64,000 nt of DNA from Voacanga thouarsii. Taxonomy: Eukaryota; Streptophyta; Magnoliopsida; Gentianales; Apocynaceae. How positions within the stretch are numbered: the first letter of the stretch is position 1; every line of letters begins with the position of its first letter. Both the position numbers and the translations under genes were made by a program. This document shows positions 11,405-21,905 of this stretch, one piece after another. The notes under the pieces are model-generated. The model searched no databases. It saw only the letters and a list, made by a program, of their open reading frames with translations, and was not told the DNA's origin. The DNA lies in NCBI GenBank assembly GCA_026120185.1, contig JANUWF010000008.1, positions 5,952,001 through 6,016,000 on the forward strand. The letters run 5' to 3'.

Positions 11405-13473
11405 ATTGCTTTCTTCATATGTGGAATTTAGTATTTGTTTGAACCTTTTATCTCCATGATTTTTCTCATGCATGACTACAATGTAATAAATATATTGTCA
11501 AATTCCATACTTGGATACATCTCAAATAAATTCAGAACAGCACTAAGTAGATCATTAATAGTTTTTGGCATCTTTTTTTCTTGTAATGCCTAAATAGCTC
11601 TGAAAAATGCAAGGTCCAAAACACTTAAATCTGGGGAGTTTGCGGGCTGACATATCAAACGAATATTCAATCCCATTTGATCTATCTTGTTGAATATATA
11701 TAGGATATTGTAGATCACCTCTTGGCCACTTTTCTTTGCTAGCAAGTAGAAGTTTTTCAATTAGGACCTTTCTTATAGTTTCTCTCTTTACTGAAGTCAT
11801 TGGTTTTGTTTCCAATGTTCCTGCAACTTTGTTAACACTTCTTCTCTTAGTTGGCTCTTGATTAACAAATGGGAAAATGCCAATTTTTCCAGAGAATACT
11901 TCATTTCCGCAGGCATCAAATTGTGGACAAGCTATGCCAACCAAGAACATGACATTCTCTACAAAATTCTTACTTTTACAAGTACAAAATGGGTCTTCCT
12001 CTTCAGTAAGCAAATAATAACACTCCTTCTTTTTTAACATGTAGAACCATTTCTCATCTATATGAATAACGTTCTGCATAGCTGTGAAAGTAGGATCATG
12101 GGGAATGTTGCCACTATCCAATATTGAAAAGCAAAATTCCAACCTAGATCTTTTGTTTTCTTCCTTTAGAAATGGTTTTATGGCATTTGTATGACGCTAT
12201 ATGACCCTTTGTTTTAAAATTCTAGCCACTAAGCTCTTACTTTTGTTTAAAGCACAAGCTAAAGATTAAATAGTTGTTCGCTTAGCTAAAGGAATGTTGC
12301 TAAATTGAACTGGGTCAATCTGTACTTTTTTGCGTCCATAATTTGCTGTCTTCTTAAGATGTGCATCACCTTTTTTTCCTTGTTCCCAAATCCAACTGGC
12401 AGTCTTTATGGAGATTGAATATAATAAAGCCATTTTCTTCTTTGCACCTCTTTTCAATTTCCCATGAATACTGGTTTCCAACAAGAGCTTATACATTATT
12501 GTGCATTCTTGATTGCTTACAACTTTCAATTTTCGTCTTGATTCTCTGAATTCCATATGTGTGATGTCATTACTCATACCAACTCCCATATTCACTTCTG
12601 TTACAAAATGTAAAGCACCAAATTAATAAAATATCTAAATAAAATAGAAGCATGATAGATCTGAGTAGAAAAATTCTTGTGAAATTTTGGACTAACATGA
12701 TGAATTCATGTAACAATTTCTCAGTAGATATCTACAATTATAGATACAACAGGTAAAATAGGAGAAATCATAATGAAGCTTTGTGATAAAGATGATGTAA
12801 CATATGTAGGCTACTAAGCTTAATTGGTATAGACTATACATAAAGAAAATAGAAAAACATATCTAGGCTAAATGTTATAGTATTATTATTAGTGAAAATT
12901 TTGAGTACTATGCAATCATATCAGTTGAAAACAAAAAATAATAATAATAATAATGACAGTAGTACACCTTACACACACAAAAATAGAAAGATCAAAAGAA
13001 AAATCTAGTACCTTTGTTTAGGATTGGTTCAACTATTTCCATGCTATTTTCTGTGTTGACAACATCTTCTACACGTGGCTCTTTGTTTAAGTCAAAGAGA
13101 AACTGACTTGATGATCTCTCACTTGCTTCAGATATGGGATTGAGAATATCAGCAGCAAAACACTCATCTAGAAAAGTGTTAAGACCTGGCAATTGAACAC
13201 CTGAATCATTTTATTGAATGCCACCATCAGAAGTGTTTCAATATGTAAAAATAGAGTATTCAAATCTATATGTTAAATGCCACCATCTTCTAGCAACTGA
13301 AATGGAGTATTCAAATCCATTTCATGTAAATGAATTTGATATCTTTTTCTAGATTTAAAATGCAGCTGTCTGTCTCTTTCTTCACGTGACTGAACAAATA
13401 TAGGGGTTTTGTATATATATGGATGAATTTCGTGTATATTGAGTTTATGTGAGCCTGACCTTTGGTTTTTCAA
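11405..13473 (-). pseudogene. Plant mariner-type (DD39D) transposase, broken
   Basis: Minus-strand pieces in order: 13473-13273 (ends in MDLNTPFQLLEDGG), 13192-12992 (FLFDLNKEPRVEDV), 12595-12266 and 12142-11555. The third is the DNA-binding part (SIHGKLKRGAKKKMALLYSI with SIKTASWIW, ending PLAKRTTI); the fourth is the catalytic part. The first catalytic Asp is in HIDEKWFYM, the second in YIQQD; the block GKIGIFPF…GTLETKPMTSV lies between. After QQD a one-base frameshift occurs, and the third Asp (NSPDLSVLD) is only about 22 residues on instead of 39, so about 17 residues are deleted. FRAI is followed by a stop. The C-terminus (FDNIFITL) trails to about 11405. Introns probably separate the first pieces. 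It is inactive. Confidence 0.88.
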
Positions 13474-14936
13474 GTTTTTTTTTTTTTTTTTTTTGTGGGA
13501 ATGTGTAACACCCCACTACCTACGTACCCAACTAGGGGGAATGTCGCCCCATCTAAAGGACCAATGGTCTTTATAACGAGGAACAAAAGGAACGAAAATG
13601 ACTAAATAAAATTTTGTGATAATCTTATAACAACCAAGGTTCAAACTTATACAGGTTTGAGAATCTAAAACTAACAATCATCTCTCGAAAGAAATACAAA
13701 GTAGAAATAAATAAACTAAAGGTCATCTCTTATCTCTTCAACCTTCTTAATAAAAGTACTTTCCTGAAAACATGATGTAAAATAGTATGAGATTGGCATT
13801 GCAGTAAGTCCTGAGTGTGCGAATGTCATTTATAAACATTTCGTGCATAGAGGTTTATCAAAACCACAAAATCATGTTTGCAAGACTTTTCAACAATTAA
13901 AAATTATTCAAAGGATCATTGCTCATCATAACCAAAGCAGTTCTCAATAAATCATCATCTCATCATAATCATAAAGGAGCATTGCTCATCATATCCAAAG
14001 CAGTTCTTGATAAATTATTATCTCATTATAATATAAGTTCATTATGTAGGGATTAGCAATGATTCAAATAATAGTATCACAATCCATATTATGGTTACCA
14101 CCACGATAGCATCCCAATGTAACCTTTCAACAATGGGTAGTGGGGGATCCTCCCACTAAAGTAAGATGCTCCTCCATCTCTACATCCAACACCGATTGTC
14201 CAATCCGGATAAATAATGTCCACATGGACCTATATACTAGCTCGGACCGGCCTGACTAAGTAGTGCTGTTGCCTCTCCAAGTTGAGTTCATTTTCTGGAG
14301 GTGGCTTCCTGCCAGAAGACTCACTCTAACTCTCCAAGACTAACACCACTAGCCTACTTCTACTGAGTACTCAACACTCCCCATTTAGGAACAAAATCAT
14401 TTTCCTTGTTTTCACAATTGTTGATTACCTTGTCTTTGTAAAACATGGCTTTTCACAATAAGTTTTTCAAAACGTTTAGTGATAAAGAAAATAAATCATT
14501 TTCAGTTTAAAAGTTAAGATTTGACAAACTCATTTAGAGAATAAAATGACCATGTTCTCAAACCAAGTATCCAAATACCATAGTACAATTCATCATATTC
14601 AACCAACGTTCCAATCATCATGTCAATCTTCATATTGAGACCATTTCAAATATCATTGTACAAAAATACTTGCAATGTGAATCCCCAATTAAAACTAACC
14701 CTAGAGTAAGGGGGTTGAGATGCATATCATATTTTCTTGCATGCATAAATATATTTTTGTATGATTTTATGTGCTTTGGATATGTGATTTATAGTCTAGA
14801 AGGCTTAATTGTGCTTATTGGGTAAGAAGGGTAAAATGGTAATTTTGCTTGAGGTGAAAATAGGGAGATAGCTTGAGGATTAAATAGGAAAAATATTTGG
14901 GAGAGAAAATAAGAACAAGAGTTGTTGTGGTTTAGT

Positions 14937-14990
14937 GGTTAGAGCTTTGGAATTAATCCTTAAGGTCTTGAGTTTAAATTCCATCATTTG
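14937..14990 (+). promoter_or_regulatory. tRNA-like Pol III box region in E2
   Basis: TGGTTTAGTGG fits the A-box consensus TRGYNNANNNG exactly. About 40 bases further GAGTTTAAATTCC resembles a T-arm/B box, with GTTCRANNC degraded. The sister copy at 33340-33385 keeps GAGTTCGAATTTC. It resembles the head of a tRNA-derived SINE; activity is unproven. Confidence 0.45.
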
Positions 14991-17301
14991 AGTTTTAGCA
15001 TAATTAAATTTTATTTTTGATAGGTAGGCTAATTTCGGCCCTTACATGCCTTAGGGAGGAGTAGGAGTGTTGTCCTAGGGGAGACATGAAAGGAATGTCC
15101 TAATTCCACTATTGTGCCGTACAAAAATTTCTAAAGGATTCATACCCTTTTTGATCTTTAGCTTCCCTTAATTCTTAATCAATCAAGTTGCTTAATTATC
15201 TAAGCCATTTTTATTTCCAGAAAATTCCAGCAAGGTTCTGTGATTTTGAAGTTTCGAAAATGTCTATGTGAGGATACCTTGTTGACCAAAAATGGGGAGG
15301 AGTTATGCAAGGTTCCCAAGAGAATTAACCTCCATGGTTAAACCTTCAAACTCCACCCTATGAGTATTCATCTTCTTCATGTAGTAATCTGGAAATTTTT
15401 CCAACTTCTTGATCAGTTCAATTGTCGAAATTTTCAGCCATCTTTCCCTCCCAAATACTGCCAGAAAAAAAATAGCCATCTTGACCAGCTTGAAGTCTGA
15501 AAATCATAGGCCAAAAATGGACTGCACAAAAGCTATACAAACCAGGAAAAAAATCCTGGGCAGTTCGCAACCTAGCAGTCCGAAAAACCAAGTGTTCCTC
15601 TAGCTTTCAAACCAGAAATTCAACCTTGTCTTTCCTCCATAAAGAAGGCTGGAAATCAGCCTTAAAGGACCCTCCAAAACCCCTTCAAACCTTCTGCAAG
15701 TTGGCTGAAGCATGGCAGAAAAATCTGCCCAGAAATTCTAGTAAACCATGCGAAAGACTAACCAGAAATTCCAGCTTTGTTTCCCTTTTCACCCTTGTCC
15801 GAAACTTACTCCATTTTTCTGTAAAACTCACCTTGGTCAGCCATGAGCTAAACTTCATCACCTCCACCATTGTTCTACACGAAAAGAGCTCCATGGCTGC
15901 TCCTAAAATCTCTCCATCAATCACTACAATCAAACCATTAATTGAAGTCCAAAATTCTAGCAAATTGTTCCAGCAAACTTCCATAGATTAAGCCTCAACT
16001 ATCCAGAAAATTCCTTCACCATTGCACTCCATATTTTGGCCACCCTAAAGCTCATTTAAACATACCATTGAAGCTTCCAAAAGACCTCCATCAACCAAGA
16101 TCTTCTTATCATATTTGCTACCATAATTTATTCTCTAAATTATTCTTTTTGAATTTCAAACAACCAGCTTTCCTTTTCTCCCAAATCTGAGAATCCAATC
16201 ACCAGAATTTTCCAGTCCGTTCGGCCACCCTTCCCAAGTAAAATTTCGGCCAGCTTCCTTCTATTCTCTCCAAACCTCCAAGAACACCTGCCACCATTCT
16301 CATGCATAAGACCACTCAAAACCTCTTCAATCTTCTCCAAAAACTTCAGATCACACCTACTCATTCTCTTGAATCCATTTTTGCAATTTTTAACATCAAA
16401 CACTGAGATCAAAGTTCCACTTTCGGATAAAAAAACCAGAATTTTCTTGAAAGCTCAAGAACATTTTCAAGGTAAGCATGAACAATTAACTTCATCTTCT
16501 TCCACCTTCGATCTTAATGAACATACTAATAAACTCTCTCTTTTTTGTTCTCTCTCTCTCTTGGCCGAATGGTTACTCCAACCATGGCCATTTCTCTTCT
16601 TCCTCCTTGGAAGGATCAAGCCTTCCAAGCGTGAGGATCCTCTTGAAACGTCTTCAAGGTAGTCATCATTCAAGTAAGTCTCTTCAATCTTCTCTTTAAA
16701 TTCGAGATTTGTGTCTCTTGGATGTAGTTGGATGAGGATGGAATCTATTTGGAGATTGAGTATGTGTTTATATGATGGAGATGGGATTGAAGTATGAGGA
16801 ATGTGCTTATGCGATGGAGTTGGGATTGATGCATGTGGACTATTTATCTTGGTTGGATTTTATGATGTTTTAGGGTTTGTTGCATGTCTTCATGTCGTGA
16901 GTAGTATGAATGTTTAAGCATGTTAGAGATTATGTCACCTTTGATGAATAGGCTTTTATGCTCTTGTATTCTTGTTAAGGCCATGAAAATGATTATGTTT
17001 AATGGAGTTAGGATCATGTGTTGGTAGATTTGGATCTATGCTTTTATTCATGATTTGGATGTTTTGTGATTGGTGTAGAGTGTATGTTCATGACTATGGT
17101 TAGAAATAGGAATTATAATCATGACCTTGTTGTTCTTAAGCTATTTAAGTTAGCCAATTTGATTTCATCAATAAAAAATTAATACTATATTTCCTTCTAC
17201 TGATTTCGAAAACCCTAGGAAAATGTGGATTTGGACTAATGATATTTTAACCAAATAAATGGTACCCTTTTAGTAAAATTAAAATATAAAAATATTATAT
17301 T

Positions 17302-17322
17302 ATATATATATATATATATAAT
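17302..17322. repeat. (TA)n microsatellite
   Basis: About ten TA units inside E2, absent from the matching place of the sister copy (35740-35760). Confidence 0.9.
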
Positions 17323-19932
17323 AGCATTAAATAAAGCCTTTTATATAAATAATCATAATAGGTAAAATATTAATCTTATAAGTCATATATTCATAAATAC
17401 TATTAAAATTTATTTATTATCTTTTAGTCATGACATATTAAAATTTACTTATTATTAATTTTATTTACCAATTATTTTCTAACAATTAGTTATTATAAAT
17501 CATTATTTTAAATAATATCATCTAGGACCTAGGACCCTTCATCAAATAAACCCTAATTTATTTATAGCACGATTTAAACCTACAACTTATTAGTAGCTAA
17601 TTCACAAACCCTAGTTATTTTAATATCAAGCTAGATTTTTTTTATAAACCCTTTATTTATTATCTAGCCTTAAAGTTTGGGACACTAGGGTCATGATTGT
17701 AATAAGTTGAGTTAGGATTATTTATGAAAGTAAATTTTAGCTTGAGTTTAATTATGGTTTATGTTTACCCCAGGCAGGGTTAGGTCAGCTTTTGGAGATC
17801 TTTATTTTATCTCGCACAAAGGATTAGGTAAGCTCCTGCATAAAACTTATTTGTTGAAAAAGGTTATTATGGTAAGCTAAACACGAAGTTTGTGAACGCT
17901 GATTTGGTAAAGGCAATTAGGGACTGTTTCCTTTCTTGTTTCAGTCAAACCAATCATTTGAAAAACAACAAGCAGTTTTATTCAAACACTAAGCTATTTC
18001 TAAAACTAATTTTGACAAGGACTTTGGAAACCCTTGATTCCCATTTTCAAGTAAAGCTATATTTTATCAGTTTTCTCCCAAGTGGGATCATCTACGTTAA
18101 GTACTCAATAAGGGTAGGCTAGTAGTACTAGTTTTGAAGAGTAAGAGTGAGTCTTTTGGCAGGAGGCCACCTCCAAAAGATGAACTCAACTTGAAAAGGC
18201 GACAGTACTACTTAGTCATGCCGGTTCGAACTAGTAAGTTTTAGTCATGTGGACTGTATGTTGCCGGAATGGACAACTGATTTTGTTTGGGTGTAGAGAA
18301 AGAGGAGTATCTTACCCGGTAAGCCGATCACCTAATTTTTTTTCAGTCTGCACAAAGTGTGGCATTCTGACCGTTGTATGGTTATGGGGCCCAACGTGTG
18401 GTAACTCATGGCCGCCCTTTTAAGTGGTTGATTTTATTGTACATGTATGGTTGAAAAAGCTAAAACGCCACTCTTAATTTTTAACATTGTTTATTGCTTG
18501 CCAGTACTTTTTCTTATGAAGTTCTTACATCTTACATTCATGAACTATTTTCACTGGACACTAAAGCACACACGGACTTACTGAGATTTTTATCTCATCA
18601 CCCTTTTTACCATAATTTCAGGTCGATCCTACTATGGGGATGGGTAGCTTGTTGTTGCCTGCTTGAAAGATATTCTGTTATCTATTTTATGTAATACTTT
18701 GGGAGTTAAGAATGAACAATTTTTATTTTGGATTTGTCTTGAATTTTTGGGTTGTAATAAGTTTAATTTTAAAGTATTGTTTTATTTTTGGTTGTGTGAC
18801 CTAGTTATAAAGACCCATTGTCCTTTGGACGGGGTGACATCCACGGCCCTGTTAGGCCTTGGTAGTGGGGTGTTACATGCAAACATGTAATATTTAGCAA
18901 AATAATTATACAGGGACTTACTTGGATATTCTCAATAATTAGCTAAGACAACACTTGATCTCTTTTTCACTTTTCTTCCTTATCTAGAATCAATGTTTTT
19001 ATGATTAGAAACCAGTTATGAATCCACACATCCTTTCATGCATCATGAATCCTTATGATCATATCATCCATGGCATCTAGATAGTTAGCTCATTGCTATA
19101 GCTTCCCATGGTTATGCATCTCATCATAGCATGCATATAATCGAATCTCATCATCAATACAAGGACCTCTAATACAAAGACATACATGCCTAGTTCTTTC
19201 CATTGAACCCTTAAACTCATCAATGCAATTTATTCATGCTTTCATCTAGCCTTTATGCATGATAACACCACCATAAAAACAACCTTATTTAAGCAAAAAG
19301 GGATCGAGATCAAGAAAACCTCTTGACGTCACATACACTAAAAGTAAAGGTGGTGCCTTTGGTGGTTGCTTGGGTTCCCTTAAGGAAGAAAGGTTGATTG
19401 TGATGCTCTTGGCCTTCTTGTTGAAAATTTCCAATAAAAAGGGATAAGGATCAGCCCCTTGATGACCGAGATTGAGGGAAAAAGAAGGAGATTATTTGAA
19501 TAAAAGGTAAAAGGGGTTGAAGGGTTACTCACATTAGGTTTAGTTTTCAATTTTGGAGAGGATTGGAGGGTGTAATGGACGAAGTCCTTAGAGAGAGTGG
19601 CAGCTGGAATTCTTGGGCAGAAAAGGGTGTTTAGGGTTTAGGAGAGTTTGATCGTGCTCGATCACTTGATCACAAGAAGGAAAAGATGACAGCTTTTGTC
19701 CCTATTACTGTAGCCGAATTCCAGCAAGGTTTAAGAGGGGTTTAGGGCTAGTTTTTTGTGGCTACTTTCTGGTTGTTATTGTGGCTGAAATAAGGGAGGA
19801 AAAGATGAGAAAAGAAGCCGCCTTTTGGTTCATGTGTTGGCTGAAATTTGGAGAAGAGGGATGGTGGATTTTTGGTGTTATTGTTTTAGCTAAAACAAGA
19901 GAAAATTGGAGAACAAGGCTACTAGAATTTTC

Positions 19933-19933
<1 letters not shown>

Positions 19934-19975
<42 letters not shown>
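19934..19975. repeat. (GT)n microsatellite
   Basis: About 20 uninterrupted GT units in E1. It makes an artificial open frame with a Val-Cys repeat at 19781-20014. Confidence 0.95.
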
Positions 19976-19976
<1 letters not shown>

Positions 19977-20039
19977 CTAGTTTTTGTTTAGCTTATGAGA
20001 ACTTTGAGAAATAAAATTGGAAAGGTTTGCAAGAGTTGG

Positions 20040-20092
20040 GATTTGAACTCAAGTCACCAAGTATTAAACACCAAGCTTCAACCACTAAACCA
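20040..20092 (-). promoter_or_regulatory. tRNA-like A and B boxes in E1
   Basis: Read on the minus strand, TGGTTTAGTGG (20092-20082) fits the Pol III A box and GTTCAAATC (20048-20040) fits the B box GWTCRANNC exactly, with about 33 bases between. A T-arm can be drawn with four of five pairs. There is no complete tRNA cloverleaf. Confidence 0.5.
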
Positions 20093-20204
20093 CAACAACT
20101 CTAGCTTCAACCACTACACCACAACAACTCTTATTTCAGCTACTAAACCACAACAACTCTTGTTTTAATCACTAAACCACAACACTACCTCCAACCACTA
20201 CACC
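20082..20204. repeat. Five tandem copies of an A-box-containing 27-34-base unit
   Basis: The core ACCACTA(A/C)ACCACAACAACTC recurs at about 20082, 20111, 20140, 20169 and 20194, with small changes. Only the first copy keeps the downstream B box. Confidence 0.75.
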
Positions 20205-20235
20205 ACAACAACTCTTGTTTAAATATTCCTCTATC

Positions 20236-20573
20236 AAATTCCCTTAACTCCCACTCACTTACTCTATTTCTCTTCTAATAAATTCTACGTACAAAAGCTC
20301 AAGTCCACCAAGAAACTAACAAATTCCATTAACTCCCACTCACTTATTCCATTTTCCTTCTATAATACTCATAAAATAAAAGCTCAAGTTCACCAAGAAA
20401 CTAACAAATTCCCTTAACTCCCACTCACTTACTCCATTTCCCTTCTAATAATACTCATAAAACAAAAGCTTAAGTCCACCAAAAAACTAACAAATTCCCT
20501 TAACTCCCAGTCACTTACTCAATTTCCCTTCTAATAATACTCATAAAACAAAAGCTCAAGTCCACTAAGAAAC
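20236..20573. repeat. Four tandem copies of an 85-86-bp unit
   Basis: Units begin AAATTCC(C/A)TTAACTCCCA at 20236, 20321, 20406 and 20492. They share ACTTACTC.ATTT.C.TTCTA, then AAAGCTCAAGTCCACCAAGAAAC. Located near the end of E1; no gene here. Confidence 0.85.
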
Positions 20574-21051
20574 AAACTCCAAGATTTAAGCACTAGACTA
20601 CAACCACTCTTGTTTAAATAGTCCTCCAACAATTCTATTAAAGTAAATAAATTCATGAACTATCCAACTCATAGATCACATATGCCCATGAAAATGGTTC
20701 AAATTATCAAATGTCATATAAAATGTTATGCCATGCATAACTTTCCCCATATAATAAAGGTGGGTTTTAAACGGGGAATTACAGAATGTAATTCAAAATT
20801 TGTGGAGGAAATTTTAATCTTGAAGTTCAATTACCAAGCTGCCAGCTAAGTTCTTTATGCCCGTCCAATATCAAATTAGCTTTCAGGAATTACTTCTGTA
20901 CTTTAGTGGGGAAGTAGGAAATGTCATTTAAACACATGAAGCTTTGGAATTTTATTACTCATTAATAAAGTGAGAGATTATTTGAGGATAAAATAGGAAA
21001 TGTTAATTAATTAATCAAAAAATTTTATTTTTCTTAAAATGTGGGAATTGG

Positions 21052-21084
21052 TTAAAATGGACAGATAAAAGGGGACGGAGGGAG
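21052..21084 (-). repeat. MLE terminal inverted repeat, right
   Basis: Ends GGGGACGGAGGGAG, the mirror of the left terminus with 4 mismatches in 33. Followed by the duplicated TA at 21085-21086. Confidence 0.87.
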
Positions 21085-21086
21085 TA

Positions 21087-21890
21087 GTTAATTAATTATA
21101 CAGGGCCTAAGCCCAGATTGAATAATTAAAAAATTAACCTAAGCCTAAACTAGATAAAAATGTTGAAATAATTGTTTTGGTTTATTGGGCACATTACTTA
21201 TTTGTTGGGTTAATTCTATAGGCCCAGAAAATAAATAATTAATTTTTATTATTTTGGGCTCATTGGGTCTAAGGAAAATAATAAATAAAATAAATGGCCT
21301 AATAGCTTGGACAAAAAATAGGGTTTTCCTTAATGCATAGAATTGAAGAGTTGAAAAGTACGTCTTCTATGATGGTTATCTAGATAACAACTAGAGGGTT
21401 TTTTTTAAAAAAAAACACCTCCGGGATTTAGGTTATCAATCAGTTAACCGTGTGTGCATCTGATAGAGCATTATGTCTGTGGAAAAATTAGAAGCTTTGT
21501 TTTCTCTCTTTCTCTCGTTCTTTCTTTTTTTGTCTTCTTCTTTTTTATCTTGCTAATTAATAGCAAGAATCAAGAAGTGTTAGAGACGGTGATTTTCCTC
21601 ACCTAAGTTGTGTCACCAATATATATTGGGTGGTGAAATATTCTGAGAAGTAAAAGCTTCTGCGTTCATGCCCCGAAGGAGTAGGTGTATCACAGGCTTT
21701 GATCCAGAGACGTCTTCCAGATGTGAAGAAGCCTCGGTGGGTTCATCATCCACTCCGGCACCAAAAATAGCATTAAAACGCAGAGGTATTAATTTTTAAA
21801 ACGTCTCCGTTGTGTGCTTTTCGTTTTCATTATTTTTCTGGTTTCAGTTTTTCTAGTATGCATGGCTTTTGTTTGTTTTCTTTAGCTTCA
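21087..21890 (+). repeat. copia D 5' LTR, third piece
   Basis: Continues the LTR after the MLE and ends CA two bases before the primer-binding site. The untranslated transcript part is pyrimidine-rich (CTCTCTTTCTCTCG at about 21501-21514). The open frames here are not conserved. Confidence 0.7.
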
Positions 21891-21892
21891 AG

Positions 21893-21905
21893 TGGTATTA
21901 AAGAG
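21893..21905 (+). promoter_or_regulatory. copia D primer-binding site
   Basis: TGGTATTAAAGAG begins two bases after the LTR end. It is a mutated form of TGGTATCAGAGC, complementary to the 3' end of initiator tRNA-Met, the usual primer of copia elements. Confidence 0.7.

Larger units (their letters stand above)
14676..18877 (-). mobile_element. LTR-like element E2, 4.20 kb, inserted in E1
   Basis: On the plus strand it runs TGTGAATCCCC…GGGGTGTTACA, with a perfect TGCAA duplication at 14671-14675 and 18878-18882. It is the same family as E1 in opposite orientation, and collinear over its whole length with the element at 33075-37313. No protein domain was recognised in any frame. The overlapping open frames at 15626-15991 and 15685-15984 on opposite strands are not conserved as proteins in the sister copy. 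A solo LTR of a long-LTR gypsy element is likely. A tRNA-like segment lies near its left end (14930-14990). Confidence 0.78.
13504..20783 (+). mobile_element. LTR-like element E1 (TGTAACACCCC type), about 3.07 kb, interrupted by E2
   Basis: Starts TGTAACACCCC and ends GGGGAATTACA, with a perfect 5-bp duplication GAATG at 13499-13503 and 20784-20788. TG…CA ends plus a 5-bp duplication mark an LTR retroelement, but no internal coding region, primer-binding site or polypurine tract is seen, so a solo LTR is the simplest reading; such ends occur in Tekay/Del-type gypsy LTRs. It is a diverged relative of E2 (shared GGAGGTGGC…GCCAGAAGACTCACTCTAAC region near 14298-14330). It sits in the MLE just right of the transposase and carries no recognisable gene. 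Confidence 0.78.
8951..21084 (-). mobile_element. Mariner-like element (MLE) with both termini; about 4.9 kb without its nested insertions
   Basis: The left end CTCCCTTCATCTCC… and the right end (reverse complement CTCCCTCCGTCCCC…) form 33-bp inverted repeats with 4 mismatches, flanked on both sides by TA, the mariner target duplication. Inside lies a plant mariner-type transposase on the minus strand and gene-like sequence on the plus strand. Removing E1 (13504-20783, plus one 5-bp target copy) leaves about 4.85 kb, in the size range of autonomous plant MLEs. The insertion site is the 5' LTR of copia D. Confidence 0.88.

Noticed and set aside
15626..15991. Overlapping open frames of about 100-120 codons on both strands in E2, with related frames in E4
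   Set aside because: Both strands being open in the same place fits low stop density, not coding. Frames differ in length and carry indels between E2 and E4.
19781..20014. 77-codon frame with a Val-Cys repeat
   Set aside because: It is a translation of the (GT)n microsatellite.
20040..20095. tRNA gene
   Set aside because: A and B boxes and part of a T-arm are present, but no complete cloverleaf, anticodon arm or acceptor stem can be drawn.
20236..20573. CRISPR-like array
   Set aside because: The units are contiguous 85-86-bp tandem repeats without unique spacers, in a plant nuclear element.
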